Program-made: the position numbers and the translations under genes
Assembly (NCBI GenBank): GCA_947167635.1
Contig: CAMVIT010000006.1
Coordinates: 9,664-73,663, forward strand
DNA: 64,000 bases
Direction: 5' to 3'
Source of the DNA: F23-D06 sp947167635
GTDB lineage: Bacteria > Bacteroidota > Bacteroidia > Bacteroidales > WCHB1-69
Notes under the pieces: model-generated
Database searches by the model: none
What the model saw: only the letters and a program-made list of their open reading frames with translations
What the model was told of the DNA's origin: nothing
In this document: one piece after another, positions 8,211 through 18,700 of the stretch
Layout of the letters: the number at the start of each line of letters is the position of its first letter
Numbering within the stretch: position 1 is the stretch's first letter

Positions 8211-9383
8211 ATGAATGAATCCCTGACTCCCAAGACAATCGTGAACATCCTTTCGTTGGAAAGCCCCCTGCCGGCGTATCTTTTCATCAAGGAGAAGTAT
8301 GTGCGGGGCGACCGCCTCCTTTTCCTCGCGGCCCCGTCCGCCAAGGCCGACCTTGACTTCATGTCCCGCTTCATGGCACTGCCTGTCGAGGTGATGGAGA
8401 AGGTGGTGTTCACCAAGGAGGAGGAATTCTCCTACGAGCGCATCTGCCGCCGGTTGCGTGCGGAACTCAATCCCGAGGAGCACTATTGCGTCAACCTCGC
8501 GGGCGGAACCCGCTACATGGCCCTCGCCGTGCAAGAGGCTTTCAAGCGCGTGCATGCCGATTTCTATTACGTCAACCTCCGCGACAACACCATTGTGAAA
8601 ACCATTTACGATGACAGCATCGATGATGACGATGATGTGGCTATTCCCATCTGCCACAGGATGCGGATAGGGGAGTACCTTTCGCTGCACCGGATGCAGA
8701 ACGACGCGGATGTGCAGTCCGCATACAAGCCTGTGCGCAGCTCGGAGTATGCCCGCACGCTCTTCTCCTTTTTCGCTTCCGGACGCATGGACGGACGCGA
8801 CTATGACGCTATGGAGACGCTTCGCCTCCACTATCGCAACCGGAAGTCCGACAGCGAAATGCGCATCACGGATATTGAAAATGGCCGGGTGGGCCGTGAA
8901 CCCGCCGTGCCGGGATTGTCACGCCTTCTTCGTTTCATCCATTTTGTGCCCGAGGTGGATGAGCTCCTTTCCAAAGAGGAGATCGGCTACCTCACCGGCG
9001 GCTGGTTCGAGGAGTTCTGCTACTACAAGATCAAGGAACTGGTGCCCGTTGACGAGATTGCCGTGGGCGTGCATGTGACCCGCGGCGACACCACACACGA
9101 CAACGAGCTTGACGTGGTCTTCATCCGCGATAACCAGCTGCGCGTCATCGAGTGCAAAAGCGGCATTTCCTCCCAGAAACTCTTCAACGAGATCGTCTAT
9201 AAGGCCACGGCCCTCAAGGATGCCCTGTTAGGCATGATGTGCTTCTCCTTTATTTTTACGCTGAAAAAAGACAACGAAACCGCCGATCTGCGCAAAATCG
9301 CTTCCTCCATGGGGGTCACCTTCTGCGGCCACGACGTGCTGACCAACGACGAGAAAATACGTCAGAGGTTGGCGAGGAGGTAG
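8211..9383 (+). CDS. Card1/Can2-like CARF-domain nuclease, orphan
   Basis: The 390-residue protein has an N-terminal CARF-like Rossmann domain with the ring-nucleotide signature NLAGGTRYMALA (residues 95-106). A linker follows, then a C-terminal PD-(D/E)XK nuclease core: GGWFEEFCYYKI (263-274), D301 in NELDVVFI and E314-C-K316 in VIECKSG. This is the DUF1887/Card1-Can2 layout. Family members are cyclic-tetra-adenylate-activated DNA/RNA nucleases that assist type III CRISPR. The catalytic residues are intact here, yet no cas gene or CRISPR array lies within the window. It may serve a distant type III locus or another cyclic-oligonucleotide pathway. Confidence 0.8.
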   Translation: MNESLTPKTIVNILSLESPLPAYLFIKEKYVRGDRLLFLAAPSAKADLDFMSRFMALPVEVMEKVVFTKEEEFSYERICRRLRAELNPEEHYCVNLAGGTRYMALAVQEAFKRVHADFYYVNLRDNTIVKTIYDDSIDDDDDVAIPICHRMRIGEYLSLHRMQNDADVQSAYKPVRSSEYARTLFSFFASGRMDGRDYDAMETLRLHYRNRKSDSEMRITDIENGRVGREPAVPGLSRLLRFIHFVPEVDELLSKEEIGYLTGGWFEEFCYYKIKELVPVDEIAVGVHVTRGDTTHDNELDVVFIRDNQLRVIECKSGISSQKLFNEIVYKATALKDALLGMMCFSFIFTLKKDNETADLRKIASSMGVTFCGHDVLTNDEKIRQRLARR

Positions 9384-9409
9384 CCCGATAATTTTTGTTT
9401 TACAAATAT

Positions 9410-11044
9410 CTACAATTTGTCTATCACCTTGTCTTTCGGATATTTCACGCTGTAGGTGATGGTGAACGTCCGGGTCTCGCCCGCCTGCAACTCCATGTCC
9501 CAGGTGACAACGCCTATGTCCGCTTTGTCGTAGGTGGCTTTGGGGGTGACGGAGATGTCCTTCACCTCGATGTCCTTATCGTTGGAGATGGGGTATTGGT
9601 CTTTCAGCGTCAGCTTGGCCGTGCGGTTGAGGTTGTTCTTGACGGTGATCTGGAACGACTGCGTGACGGTGGTGGTGTTGCCCACATGCTTGGTCTCGCA
9701 GTAGTCGCGGCGTTTCTCACGCTTCACGGCTATGCGGGGCTCTGTGGTGAGCGTCAGCGAGATGTGCTCGTCGGCCTCGTTGGGGCGGATGAAGCTCTTG
9801 CCCACGAAGGTGTTGTCGAAGGTGACGGTGGCCTCGCCCGGCAGCAGGTTGTATTTCTCGTAGTCGGAAAGGGTGGCGACAAGATAGGTCTCGTCCGACA
9901 ACTTCGGGATGCTGTAATACTTGAAGTCAGCCTTGATGTCGTAATTCTTCAGGTCTATGAGCTGGGGCTTGCCGTTGCCGGGGATGTCGTAGGGCACGGC
10001 GATGTTGTACGACACTTGGATATCCTGCTCCTCGACCTCCACGAAGTTGTCCATGGAAATCGGGGCGGCATCCTCGACACGGACGCCATCGATGGTGGTC
10101 TTGTTGCTGCCTGCCGCTGATGTGCTGTATTCTATCCTGTTGCTTGTTGAAAAAGTGACTGCTTTCTCCTGTCTATGGTATCTTTGGAAACTAAGGAACC
10201 ACGGGGTGAAGACGGGCGCTCGCGAGTAGCGGTTGGGGGTGGCGTTGGACAGGGTGAGCCGGACGTTGTCCCAGTCGAGGCCGGTGACTTGATGGACGCG
10301 GGCCTTGGCCTGCAACTTGATGGGCTTGTCCATGGCGGGGATGTTGAGGTCGTAGCAGGGCACCCATTGCGCCTGGTCCGTGAAATAGGTAATGGTGAAC
10401 TTCGTGGTGATGTTTTCCGGCACGCTGATGGAGAGGCGCAGCACGCCCGTGCGCAACTTGTTGTCGGCATCGTCCTGGGCAATCTGTTGGGTCAGCCGGG
10501 TGACGCTCTCCTTCAGCTTGTTCGCCTTCTTGGTGTCCCTGTCGATGCTCTTCTGCAACTCGGCGGCCTTGGCCTGGTACAGCTCCATGTTGGCGTTGAT
10601 GTCGGCAACGGAGATTTGGTGCTCCTTGAGCTGCATGTTGTTATGGGTGCCGTCGGTCACCATCTTCAGCATTTGGGTGTGTATGGTCAGCTCGTTGTTG
10701 GCCTCCTGCAGTTTGTCTTTGTAGAGGTCAAGCGAGTCTTTGAGCTTCTTGATGCGGGCGCTCTCGTCGCGCGGCGTGATAAAGTCGTTGGAGAACTCGG
10801 AGGCGGAAACGAGCACGCCGTTGGCCGAGACCTTGAGACTGTTGAGTACAATGTCAGGGCTGAGATTGTCGATGACGAGCTCCTGGCTGCCGCTCTTGAG
10901 GGTGGCGGTGGCCGTGTGGGTGAGGGCGGCGCCACGGAGATAAACGGTGGCCTGCTCCAGCTTGGCGGAGATCTGCTTCTGGGCGCGCAAGGGCATCAGG
11001 GCGGCGCACAGCAATATCAACAGGAAAAGGTTTTTTGGGGACAT
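9410..11044 (-). CDS. DUF4139 (mucoidy inhibitor MuiA-like) secreted protein
   Basis: The product has a signal peptide (MSPKNLFLLILLCAALMPLRAQ), an N-terminal DUF4140-type beta domain (AKLEQATVYLRGAALTHTATATL), a coiled-coil segment around residues 80-150 and a long C-terminal DUF4139 beta region. The family is widespread in Bacteroidota and of unknown biochemical role. The start at 11044 gives the signal peptide directly; an ATG at 11101 would add 19 residues. ATGs at 11125 and 11146 lie too near or inside the -7 box at 11144-11151. It converges on the CARF nuclease gene with a 26-bp gap. Confidence 0.78.
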   Translation of the reverse strand: MSPKNLFLLILLCAALMPLRAQKQISAKLEQATVYLRGAALTHTATATLKSGSQELVIDNLSPDIVLNSLKVSANGVLVSASEFSNDFITPRDESARIKKLKDSLDLYKDKLQEANNELTIHTQMLKMVTDGTHNNMQLKEHQISVADINANMELYQAKAAELQKSIDRDTKKANKLKESVTRLTQQIAQDDADNKLRTGVLRLSISVPENITTKFTITYFTDQAQWVPCYDLNIPAMDKPIKLQAKARVHQVTGLDWDNVRLTLSNATPNRYSRAPVFTPWFLSFQRYHRQEKAVTFSTSNRIEYSTSAAGSNKTTIDGVRVEDAAPISMDNFVEVEEQDIQVSYNIAVPYDIPGNGKPQLIDLKNYDIKADFKYYSIPKLSDETYLVATLSDYEKYNLLPGEATVTFDNTFVGKSFIRPNEADEHISLTLTTEPRIAVKREKRRDYCETKHVGNTTTVTQSFQITVKNNLNRTAKLTLKDQYPISNDKDIEVKDISVTPKATYDKADIGVVTWDMELQAGETRTFTITYSVKYPKDKVIDKL

Positions 11045-11143
11045 GGCGGAAAGTTTTAAGGGGACTTCTGTTTTTTTACTTTTCACGCCGCCTCCGTTCA
11101 TGATGCGAAGTCCGTTAAACACCATGATAGGAAAACAACGCGG

Positions 11144-11151
11144 CAAAATTA
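11144..11151 (-). promoter_or_regulatory. -7 promoter box for DUF4139 gene
   Basis: TAATTTTG on the minus strand matches TAnnTTTG. It sits about 100 nt upstream of the signal-peptide start and excludes the ATG at 11146. Confidence 0.65.
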
Positions 11152-11215
11152 CAACTAATTTTTATATGCAAGATGCAAAACTCACAAAAGGTTGCAGTCT
11201 GTTGATGGTTTTTGG

Positions 11216-11600
11216 GAATTACATACTTGATGGTGCAAATCAAGGCTTTCGCTTCTTTTTTATTTGGGCGTGCCGGCGCGGCGGCGTGGAATCACGTTGC
11301 ATTCGCACACGCCGTCAAATGCCGCCGCGCCGTCGGGCTTTCCACTGCAATAATTTTGGTTTAAAACCCACCACCATTCCGCGAGACGCGTAGAGTCAAG
11401 CGGAACCTCCGTCTCGCCAGGGAACGCATTCTCACCAAAATTATTTCCGTTGCAATCCCTCACGCATGCTCGTCGAACCATACACCCGTTTCGCGGCGAG
11501 CAACCCACAACCTCGTCTCCACGTTTTCCCGCGCCGCGATCTTCCCGCGCACCGTCCTACCCAAGGATTACAGCGCCCGTTCCCTGGCTACCGAGCTTTT
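11216..11600. repeat. Dispersed structured repeat, copy 1
   Basis: About 385 bp matches the elements at 23983 and 63809 almost base for base in its core. It opens with a GAATTA...TTGATGG-type start and a T run. A 12-bp inverted repeat (CGGCGCGGCGGC / GCCGCCGCGCCG) follows. Next come AATAATTTTGG at 11349-11359 pairing with CCAAAATTATT at 11435-11445, the small hairpin GGTTTAAAACC, and a TTCCGC/GCGGAA stem. It has no credible ORF and lies in the gap before aminopeptidase P. It ends at CTACCGAGCTTTT, next to a palindrome. Confidence 0.85.
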
Positions 11601-11613
11601 GTCCCTCCGGGAC
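11601..11613. repeat. Palindrome with TCC triloop
   Basis: GTCCC-TCC-GGGAC is a perfect 5-bp stem with a three-base TCC loop, placed directly at the end of repeat copy 1. The same loop recurs in palindromes at 24498, 58684, 58777, 58922 and 59019. Confidence 0.75.
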
Positions 11614-11675
11614 ATCGTTTTGTCACGCCCCCGCCAACCTCCAGCGACCAACTGATCACTAATCACTATTTTTCG

Positions 11676-11683
11676 TACTTTTG
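11676..11683 (+). promoter_or_regulatory. -7 promoter box for aminopeptidase P
   Basis: TACTTTTG matches TAnnTTTG, 22 nt before the ATG at 11706. The preceding AATCACTATTTTT is shared with the DUF4301 promoter at 29163. Confidence 0.8.
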
Positions 11684-11705
11684 CGGCCTGTAAAAATTAT
11701 CGACT

Positions 11706-12992
11706 ATGCGTTATCAACCTCTGGATTCCCGTTTCTATACTCGCAACCGCAAGCGTGTGGTGGGCGAGATGGCCCCGAACTCGGTCGCCATATTGGTGTC
11801 TCACGACGAGTACCCCCGTTGCGGTGATACGACACACCCTTTCCGCCAAAACTCCGACCTGCTCTACCTGTGCGGCATCGACCAGGAGGAGACCTTCCTG
11901 ACCTTGGCGCCGTGGCATCCCAACCCCGACTATCGGGAGATTCTCTTCATCAAGAACCCTTCGCCCGAGAAGATCGTCTGGTTCGGGCACCGGCTGAGCA
12001 AGGAGCAGGCGAGTGAGCTGTCGGGCGTGCACACGGTGATGTTCACCGACACCTTCGAGAGCGTGCTCAACGACCTGATGATGCATGCGGAGCATGTCTA
12101 TCTCCACATCCCGGAGGACCCGCGCATCAAGCCGACGTTCCCCACCCACGAGGTGCGCTTCGCCACTCAGTTGAAAAAGGACTACCCGTTGCACGACTAC
12201 CGCCGTCTGGCCCCGATTCTCTATCCGTTGCGCTCCGTGAAGGCCCCTGAGGAGCTGGCCGTGCTCAAAAAGGCGTGCCAGATCACGCGCCAAGCCTTTG
12301 AGCGCGCCCTGACTGCCATCCGTCCGGGACGCTACGAGTACGAGATCGAGGCCGAGATGACCTACGAGATGATCCGCAATGGCGCCACCACCCACTCCTT
12401 CGCGCCCATCGTGGCCTCGGGCCCTGATACCTGCATTCTCCATTATATCAAAAACGACAAGCAAATGCAGGACGGCGACCTGCTGCTGTTGGACTTCGGT
12501 GCCGAGTACGCCAACTATGCCGGCGACTGTTCCCGCACGGTGCCCGTCAACGGCACCTTCACGCCGCGCCAGAGACAGGTCTATGAGGCGGTGCTCTCCA
12601 TCTTCAAAGAGACCATTCCCCGCTTTCGTCCGGGCATGACCATCCATAAAATCAATGACTTCGTCTTCAAGCGGATGGATGAGGAACTCATCAAATTAGG
12701 CCTTTATACACGCGAGGATGTCTTGAACCAGGACCCCGCCGCACCGCTCTTCAAGAAATACTATATGCACAACACCAGCCATTTCATCGGCCTCGATGTT
12801 CATGATGTGGGCCAGCGCGACTGGGTGTTCCAACCCGGCAACGTGCTTAGCTGCGAGCCGGGCATCTATATCGCGGAGGAGGGCATAGGCGTGCGCATTG
12901 AAACTGATGTCGTCGTCGCGGACACGCCCATCGACCTGCTTGCCGGCACGCCCGTGGAGGTGGAGGAAATTGAATCATTGATGCGTCCGTAG
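11706..12992 (+). CDS. pepP: Xaa-Pro aminopeptidase (aminopeptidase P)
   Basis: The 428-residue cytosolic enzyme removes N-terminal residues that precede proline. Residues 1-170 form the creatinase-type N-terminal domain and the rest the pita-bread metallopeptidase fold. All five metal ligands of the dinuclear site are present: D263 (LLDFGAEY), D274 (YAGDCSRT), H359 (NTSHFIGLDVHD), E384 (EPGIYIAEEG) and E399 (RIETDVVV). Length and motif order match bacterial PepP. The ATG sits 22 nt after a strong -7 box. Confidence 0.93.
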   Translation: MRYQPLDSRFYTRNRKRVVGEMAPNSVAILVSHDEYPRCGDTTHPFRQNSDLLYLCGIDQEETFLTLAPWHPNPDYREILFIKNPSPEKIVWFGHRLSKEQASELSGVHTVMFTDTFESVLNDLMMHAEHVYLHIPEDPRIKPTFPTHEVRFATQLKKDYPLHDYRRLAPILYPLRSVKAPEELAVLKKACQITRQAFERALTAIRPGRYEYEIEAEMTYEMIRNGATTHSFAPIVASGPDTCILHYIKNDKQMQDGDLLLLDFGAEYANYAGDCSRTVPVNGTFTPRQRQVYEAVLSIFKETIPRFRPGMTIHKINDFVFKRMDEELIKLGLYTREDVLNQDPAAPLFKKYYMHNTSHFIGLDVHDVGQRDWVFQPGNVLSCEPGIYIAEEGIGVRIETDVVVADTPIDLLAGTPVEVEEIESLMRP

Positions 12993-13033
12993 GTTCGGAT
13001 GCGTGACCCTGCCACCAGCTATACTTTATTATT

Positions 13034-14053
13034 GTGAAAAACGAATTGATTTCTCGAATTGTGTCATTGCACAGCCTGTCGATTGTCGGTATGGCGAAAA
13101 ATACCGGCAAAACGGTCTGTCTGAACTATGTGTTGGAACAACTGCAACATACCGGCAAGGTGGTGGCGGTAACCTCCATCGGTCTGGACGGGGAGAAGAC
13201 CGACCAGGTGACGCAGACCGAGAAGCCGGAGATAGAGCTGACGGAGGGGATGTTTTTCGTGACATCGGAGTACCATTACCGTCAGCGGCAGCTCCTGTCG
13301 GAGATTTGCGACGTGTCGGGCGAGATGACCTCCTTGGGCCGTTTGGTCACGGCGCGCGTGCTGCAGCGCGGCAAGGTGATCCTGACAGGTCCGGCCTCCA
13401 CCGCACGCGTGAGAGCCCTCATCGGGCAGTTGGCTGCCTTCGGGGTGGACCTGACCATCGTGGACGGCGCCCTCTCGCGTGTGAGTCCCGCCTCACCTGC
13501 TGTCACGGAGGGGCTGATCTTGAGTACGGGGGCCGCCATCGCCCCGGATTTGGCCTCCATCGTCAGCAAGACCAAGTTTGTCTATCAGCTGACACAACTT
13601 CCGGAATATGCAACAGCTATATCGGAGGAGCTGATGCTTGCCGACCCGGGCATCTGCGCCATCGAGGATGATGTCCTGTTCAGGCTGCCGATTGAGTCGC
13701 CGTTGTTGTTCACGAAGTGCAAGGAGAAGCTCTTCAGCCACGGCACGATGCTCTTTGTCAGCGGCATCGTCACCGACAACATGTTGGAATATTTGCGAGT
13801 GCAGCCCAATGTGAAGGAGATCTGCCTTGTGGTCAAGGATTTTACCAAGATTTTCGTCTCCCCGATTGTGTTGGGCGGCTTCCTGCGCAAGGGTGGTCGC
13901 CTTATGGTGGTGAAGCGTCCCAACCTGCTGGCCATCAGTATCAACCCAGTGTCGCCATCGGGTTTTGCGGTGGAGTCGGAGCGGCTGCGCGATGCCCTGC
14001 GGGAGGTGGTGGGGGTGCCGGTGTTCGATGTGCTTGCGGAAGTATCATTGTAG
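13034..14053 (+). CDS. P-loop protein of uncertain role (possibly KamB-like)
   Basis: The 339-residue product begins at a GTG, 41 bp after pepP. SIVGMAKNTGKT near residues 16-27 is a Walker A-type P-loop, and ILTGPASTARVRALI and DLTIVDGALSRVSP look like further nucleotide-domain elements. It has no signal peptide or membrane helix. The start GMAKNTGKT and the length resemble proteins linked to B12-dependent lysine/ornithine aminomutases (KamB-type reactivase subunits), but no aminomutase gene is in the window, so I leave the function open. The start is supported because the P-loop lies at the usual distance from it and no ATG is available upstream. Confidence 0.6.
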   Translation: MKNELISRIVSLHSLSIVGMAKNTGKTVCLNYVLEQLQHTGKVVAVTSIGLDGEKTDQVTQTEKPEIELTEGMFFVTSEYHYRQRQLLSEICDVSGEMTSLGRLVTARVLQRGKVILTGPASTARVRALIGQLAAFGVDLTIVDGALSRVSPASPAVTEGLILSTGAAIAPDLASIVSKTKFVYQLTQLPEYATAISEELMLADPGICAIEDDVLFRLPIESPLLFTKCKEKLFSHGTMLFVSGIVTDNMLEYLRVQPNVKEICLVVKDFTKIFVSPIVLGGFLRKGGRLMVVKRPNLLAISINPVSPSGFAVESERLRDALREVVGVPVFDVLAEVSL

Positions 14054-14125
14054 GGTCAGCTCAGGCACGTCGGCTTCGGTGTTGCGGAACAGGGTGTGCG
14101 GGATAGCGGAATGCCTAAAAAAATG

Positions 14126-14133
14126 TATCTTTG
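14126..14133 (+). promoter_or_regulatory. -7 promoter box for AAA-ATPase/PDDEXK gene
   Basis: TATCTTTG matches TAnnTTTG, 24 nt before the ATG at 14158. It overlaps the in-frame TTG at 14131, so translation cannot start there. Confidence 0.8.
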
Positions 14134-14157
14134 CAGGTTGTTAAAACAAGACGTAAT

Positions 14158-15708
14158 ATGCGAAAAGAATTCAACATAACCGGCAGTTGTAATCCCGAAT
14201 GGCACTACATGGTGGATTCCGCCAAGCGATTCGAGGCGGTGGAGCGCCTGATCGACACAGGCAAGTACTTCACCATCAACCGGGCGCGGCAGTACGGGAA
14301 GACCACCACATTGCAAATGATATGGCGCAGGTTGTCGGACCGGTATTTGATTATCGACTGTAGTTTCGAAGGCATTGATGATAACGCTTTCTCCTCACAT
14401 GCCGCGTTTGCCAAGATGTTCGCAAGACAAATGGCTAACCGTTTGGAATCGAGACGTATTGAAGAGGGAATGGTAAATATTTGGAAAGATTGTATGGCCA
14501 AAGACTTGGACGAGTTGTCGGAAACGATAACTCGTTTCACCAAGCAATCTCCCAAGCCTGTTGTGCTGACCATTGACGAAGTGGATAAGAGTAGTGACAA
14601 CCAGCTGTTCCTCAATTTCTTGGGTATGCTTCGCAACAAGTATCTGCAACGTAGTGTGGAGGGATTGAACTCCACATTCCACAGTGTGATTCTGGCCGGC
14701 GTGTATGACGTCAAGAACCTTAAGCTGAAGCTCCGTCCCGATGCGGAGAGAAAGTACAACTCCCCGTGGAACATCGCCGCCGATTTCAATGTGGACATGA
14801 CCTTCCATCCCGAGGAGATCGCCCAGATGCTCGGCGATTACGAAAACGACATGCATACGGGCATGGACATCAAGGCGATAGGCGAAGAGATTTACAGATA
14901 CACGAACGGGTACCCGTTTTTGGTGAGTTACATTTGCAAACTGATTGACGAACAGTTTTCCAGGCAGTGGGACGCTGATGGCATTCTTCAAGCCGTAAAA
15001 TACATCGTGCAGGGAGGCAGTACGTTGATGGACGACCTTTCCAAGAATTTGGAGCATTATCCGGACTTTCGCGAGTTCATGTTCCAAGTGGCTTTCAACA
15101 GTGAGGATTATGCCTACACGTTGCTGAACCCGATGGTCAACATGGGAAACATGTTCTCATATATCCAAAACAGAAACGGTCGGGTGGCTGTACACAATCT
15201 TGTCTTTGAGGAGGCACTATTCCTTTATTTCACAGTGGATTACAGTATTAAAAATACGGCAAGACTATCACCGTTTATGACCAATTACGTTGTGAATGGG
15301 AGGCTGGATATGGAACATGTGCTCACCCGTTTCAGAGACCTGCTGCATGAGGAGTACCGCGACAGCACGCAGGCTTTTTTGGAGAAGGAGGGAAGACTTC
15401 TTTTCCTGACGTTCCTGAAACCCATCGTCAACGGCACGGGATTCTACTATGTGGAGCCGCAGACCCGCGACAACCGCCGCATGGACCTCATCGTGACCTA
15501 CGGCCGGGAGGAGTTCGTGGTGGAGCTGAAGATCTGGCGCGGCGACAAATACGAGCAAAAGGGCCGCGACCAGCTGTCGGAGTATCTCGCTACCAAAGGC
15601 ATGGACGAAGGCTACCTCATCACTTTCGACTTCTCGAAAAACAGGGAGGATAAGGTGCCGGAGTGGATCGAATGGAACGGGAAACGGATTTTTGAGGCGG
15701 TGATATAG
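14158..15708 (+). CDS. AAA-ATPase-like / PD-(D/E)XK nuclease-like protein
   Basis: The 516-residue protein has an N-terminal AAA-ATPase-like domain: a Walker A-like RARQYGKTTTL near residues 44-54 and a Walker B VLTIDEVDK near 138-146. The C-terminus has a PDDEXK_9-type core, RRMDLIVTY...EFVVELKIWRGDKYE, holding D and ExK. This architecture (PF09820 plus PF08011) is present in many copies in Bacteroidota; roles in defence or mobile-element conflict are suspected but unproven. The start is the ATG after the -7 box. The T9SS type B gene begins 23 bp downstream. Confidence 0.82.
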   Translation: MRKEFNITGSCNPEWHYMVDSAKRFEAVERLIDTGKYFTINRARQYGKTTTLQMIWRRLSDRYLIIDCSFEGIDDNAFSSHAAFAKMFARQMANRLESRRIEEGMVNIWKDCMAKDLDELSETITRFTKQSPKPVVLTIDEVDKSSDNQLFLNFLGMLRNKYLQRSVEGLNSTFHSVILAGVYDVKNLKLKLRPDAERKYNSPWNIAADFNVDMTFHPEEIAQMLGDYENDMHTGMDIKAIGEEIYRYTNGYPFLVSYICKLIDEQFSRQWDADGILQAVKYIVQGGSTLMDDLSKNLEHYPDFREFMFQVAFNSEDYAYTLLNPMVNMGNMFSYIQNRNGRVAVHNLVFEEALFLYFTVDYSIKNTARLSPFMTNYVVNGRLDMEHVLTRFRDLLHEEYRDSTQAFLEKEGRLLFLTFLKPIVNGTGFYYVEPQTRDNRRMDLIVTYGREEFVVELKIWRGDKYEQKGRDQLSEYLATKGMDEGYLITFDFSKNREDKVPEWIEWNGKRIFEAVI

Positions 15709-15731
15709 TTCGATAAATAACTACTACTGCT

Positions 15732-18700
15732 TTGCAACGCCTTGTCTGCCTGTTTGTCTTGATGCTCGCTTGCTTGCTTTCCATAGCACAGCAGCAGTTT
15801 CCCTATACGGTCGTCATCGACACCGTGGTGGGCGACTGTTTCAACAACTGCCAGGCCGTTGTCACGTTGCGTAACGCTCAAGGGCATCTTATCCCGATGG
15901 ACGACTCGCTACATCATCCGGTCGATTCCGTTGCCTATCCTATCTCCAACGTGCAGTACCATTACAAAAACCAACTCTATAACAGCGTCTTCTACAGCGA
16001 CAGCCATATCCTGACGATGGACGTGGGTACATACGATATCGGTGTTTCCGGCTATGTGACAACGCCGTCGGGGCCGGTTTTGGTGGACACCACGTTATGT
16101 GGGATCGCGCTCACCAGTACCTATAACCCCTTTTCCGCCTCGGTGCTGGCGAACATAGCCGAGGATGACTATATCTATTGGGGAGGAAGGCACGAACGCT
16201 GCGGCAACCGGCACGCATTGCCCTGCGGTGACCGTGGACGAGTGCAAATGAAACTCACCTCGGGCAAATTTCCCTATACCGTGATTTTTACCAACGCGCA
16301 ACAGGACACCGTCCGCTATAGGGTCTTCAACCAGCCGCAACACAACGGGACGGACTCCACATACGCTGATTACAGATACTACTACACATTCGACAGCTTG
16401 CCCGCAGGCACATACCGCATTGAGGCTTTTGATGCCTGCTCCTATACCTTGGTCTTCAGCCATACGGTGGAACTGAACGATGTGCGTGTGAACTCTCTCC
16501 AGTTCAAAAGAAACCCCAACAATTATGCTGACTCCAACACCGTAAGGTTCAGGGCGTATTTTTACTGCCCGAGGAGTGTCTATAACTATGACTACGACTT
16601 TCTCGGGACCCTTTTCGAATACCGCTTCATTCACACGAACGGAGTCGGCCTGCCCGACACCTCGTCATGGCGCCCGATTGACGGGGCTTCGGTGTCGAAC
16701 GCAGGTGTCGGCATATACTGTGACACGTTGAGCTTCGCCGGTAGGTATTGCGACTTGTACGGACACACCGTCCGTTTCGAGGTCCGCGACTCATGCCGTC
16801 AGGAAACCGCATCAGTGACGATGACATTAACCCCGCCTGACACCACATGTTATGTGACAGAAATGCGGAGCGCCGCGCTCTGTTTCGGACAGGTTGTTCC
16901 AGACACTTGTCATGCAACGTGTGATTCAGCAGTGGATTTTACGGAGTGGTATCGTATCTGGTACAATTGTGGCCACTACAACGGCTATACAAATTACACT
17001 GGCTCCAATCTTTTCTACTACACCTACCCTTTGCAATGGGTTTACACGGACTCTGCAACGGGACAGGTGATAAAAACGGACCCGGTGAATGAGATTACCG
17101 TGCAGTCCTACTTGACAAATACTGATGTGGAGAGCGTTTACGGCACATACTCCTACCTTCCGCTGCCTGTCGTGCGTTCGCTTGTTGATGCGCACGGCTG
17201 TGTGATCATGAGCCGTTTCGACACCTTGCTGTTTGTGCGCGACACGACACCTGCCATAGAATTCTATCCATGGAAGATCAATTCCAATTTCAATCGCAAT
17301 AACTACTCGTCATGCTTTAACTGGAACCGTACCATCAGCGTGTATGAAGAGGGATCGCCATTCCCTTTGTTCCGGGATTCGACCGTGGTGCGCCTTGTCA
17401 AAAGTCCGCTCTACAATTTGTACAACTTCACCGCCACCTATGCCAATGGCGGATGGACAATCGTGAAAGATGACACGATACACAATGACGCGAATGTCGA
17501 GGCAACGGGCATGAATGTCTCTATCAGTGAAAACCATTTGTCCGGGGGACTCTATATCTTTGTGTGCGAGACCCCCTGCGGCATTGACACGCTGCAGATT
17601 GACATTGACGGCATCTATTATAACGATTGGGAATGGATTGAGGAGCCTGTTTACGAAACTTGGCAGGAGTGTAATGACTTGCTTGTCAAGCCTGTGGCCG
17701 GGAAATACAGGTCTTACACTTACCACATCGACTCCCAGGTGAGCAATGACGAGCCCATCGCTTCATATTACGATTATTATCCGGGTATCACCTTGCTTTC
17801 AGGAGAAGTGGGCGGCTACTCTGCCACGTCAACCTCCATGAATGTGCCGTTCCGGTTCACCATTCCCGGAGAGTACGTCATAAGAATGTCTTTCTCGGGA
17901 TGCTATGAGATCTATTCCCGCATTGACACCATCCATTTTGTGCGGGTACGGGTGGATTTTGACAAGGCATACGCGGTGGTGTGCGATTCTTCGGCAAATA
18001 CTGGAACGGCCATCGCCCGTGCTTTCAATGGATCAAGGCCATACACATACAGGCTTTTCAGTCAGCCTGACATGCACGGCAGCCTGTTGGGAACCAACCA
18101 AAGCGGTTTGTTTTACAATATTCCTATGTCTTTGGGGCAGGAACTGTCCATTCAGGTGACAGATTCCTGTGAAAGCAGCTACTATCTCAACATCGCCGCC
18201 ATGTCGATAGAACAGAGTCAGCTGTTGTGGTTTGAGGGCGGGCCCCCCGACCCCGGAGCATGTGTGGGAGACACTCTCACCTTGGAGGCTTTCCCGATGA
18301 ATAGCTTCATCACCTATTCTTGGCAGGGCCCTATGAATTTCGCCGCAACGGGTGAGCAAATCAGTTACTATGTGACTGATACACTATCGAAAGGGTGGAT
18401 AGTGGTGGAACTTTTGAATACGGGTTGCCAGACAACAGTCAAGGACAGCCTTTACCTGAATGTGTTCTCTACTCCGCAAGTGTTCATTAGCGCAGTGAAC
18501 ACGGTCTGCGCTGGCGATACAGTTGAGGTGCAGCTTACCGCACGGGGGGCTGGCACTGTCAATTTTAATATGGGACACTCATTCGATGGCGCACAGTCAT
18601 TCCAGTCCCTGTCCGTGCTGGATCAAGACACACTCTCTCTGCTCTTTCCGATTGAATCGGACAACCTCTTCTGGGTGACTCAGGTTGCCGACCAGTACTG

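Noticed and set aside
13003..13671. 222-residue frame overlapping the P-loop gene
   Set aside because: Runs in another phase of the same strand and lacks any motif, while the overlapping frame has a clear P-loop.
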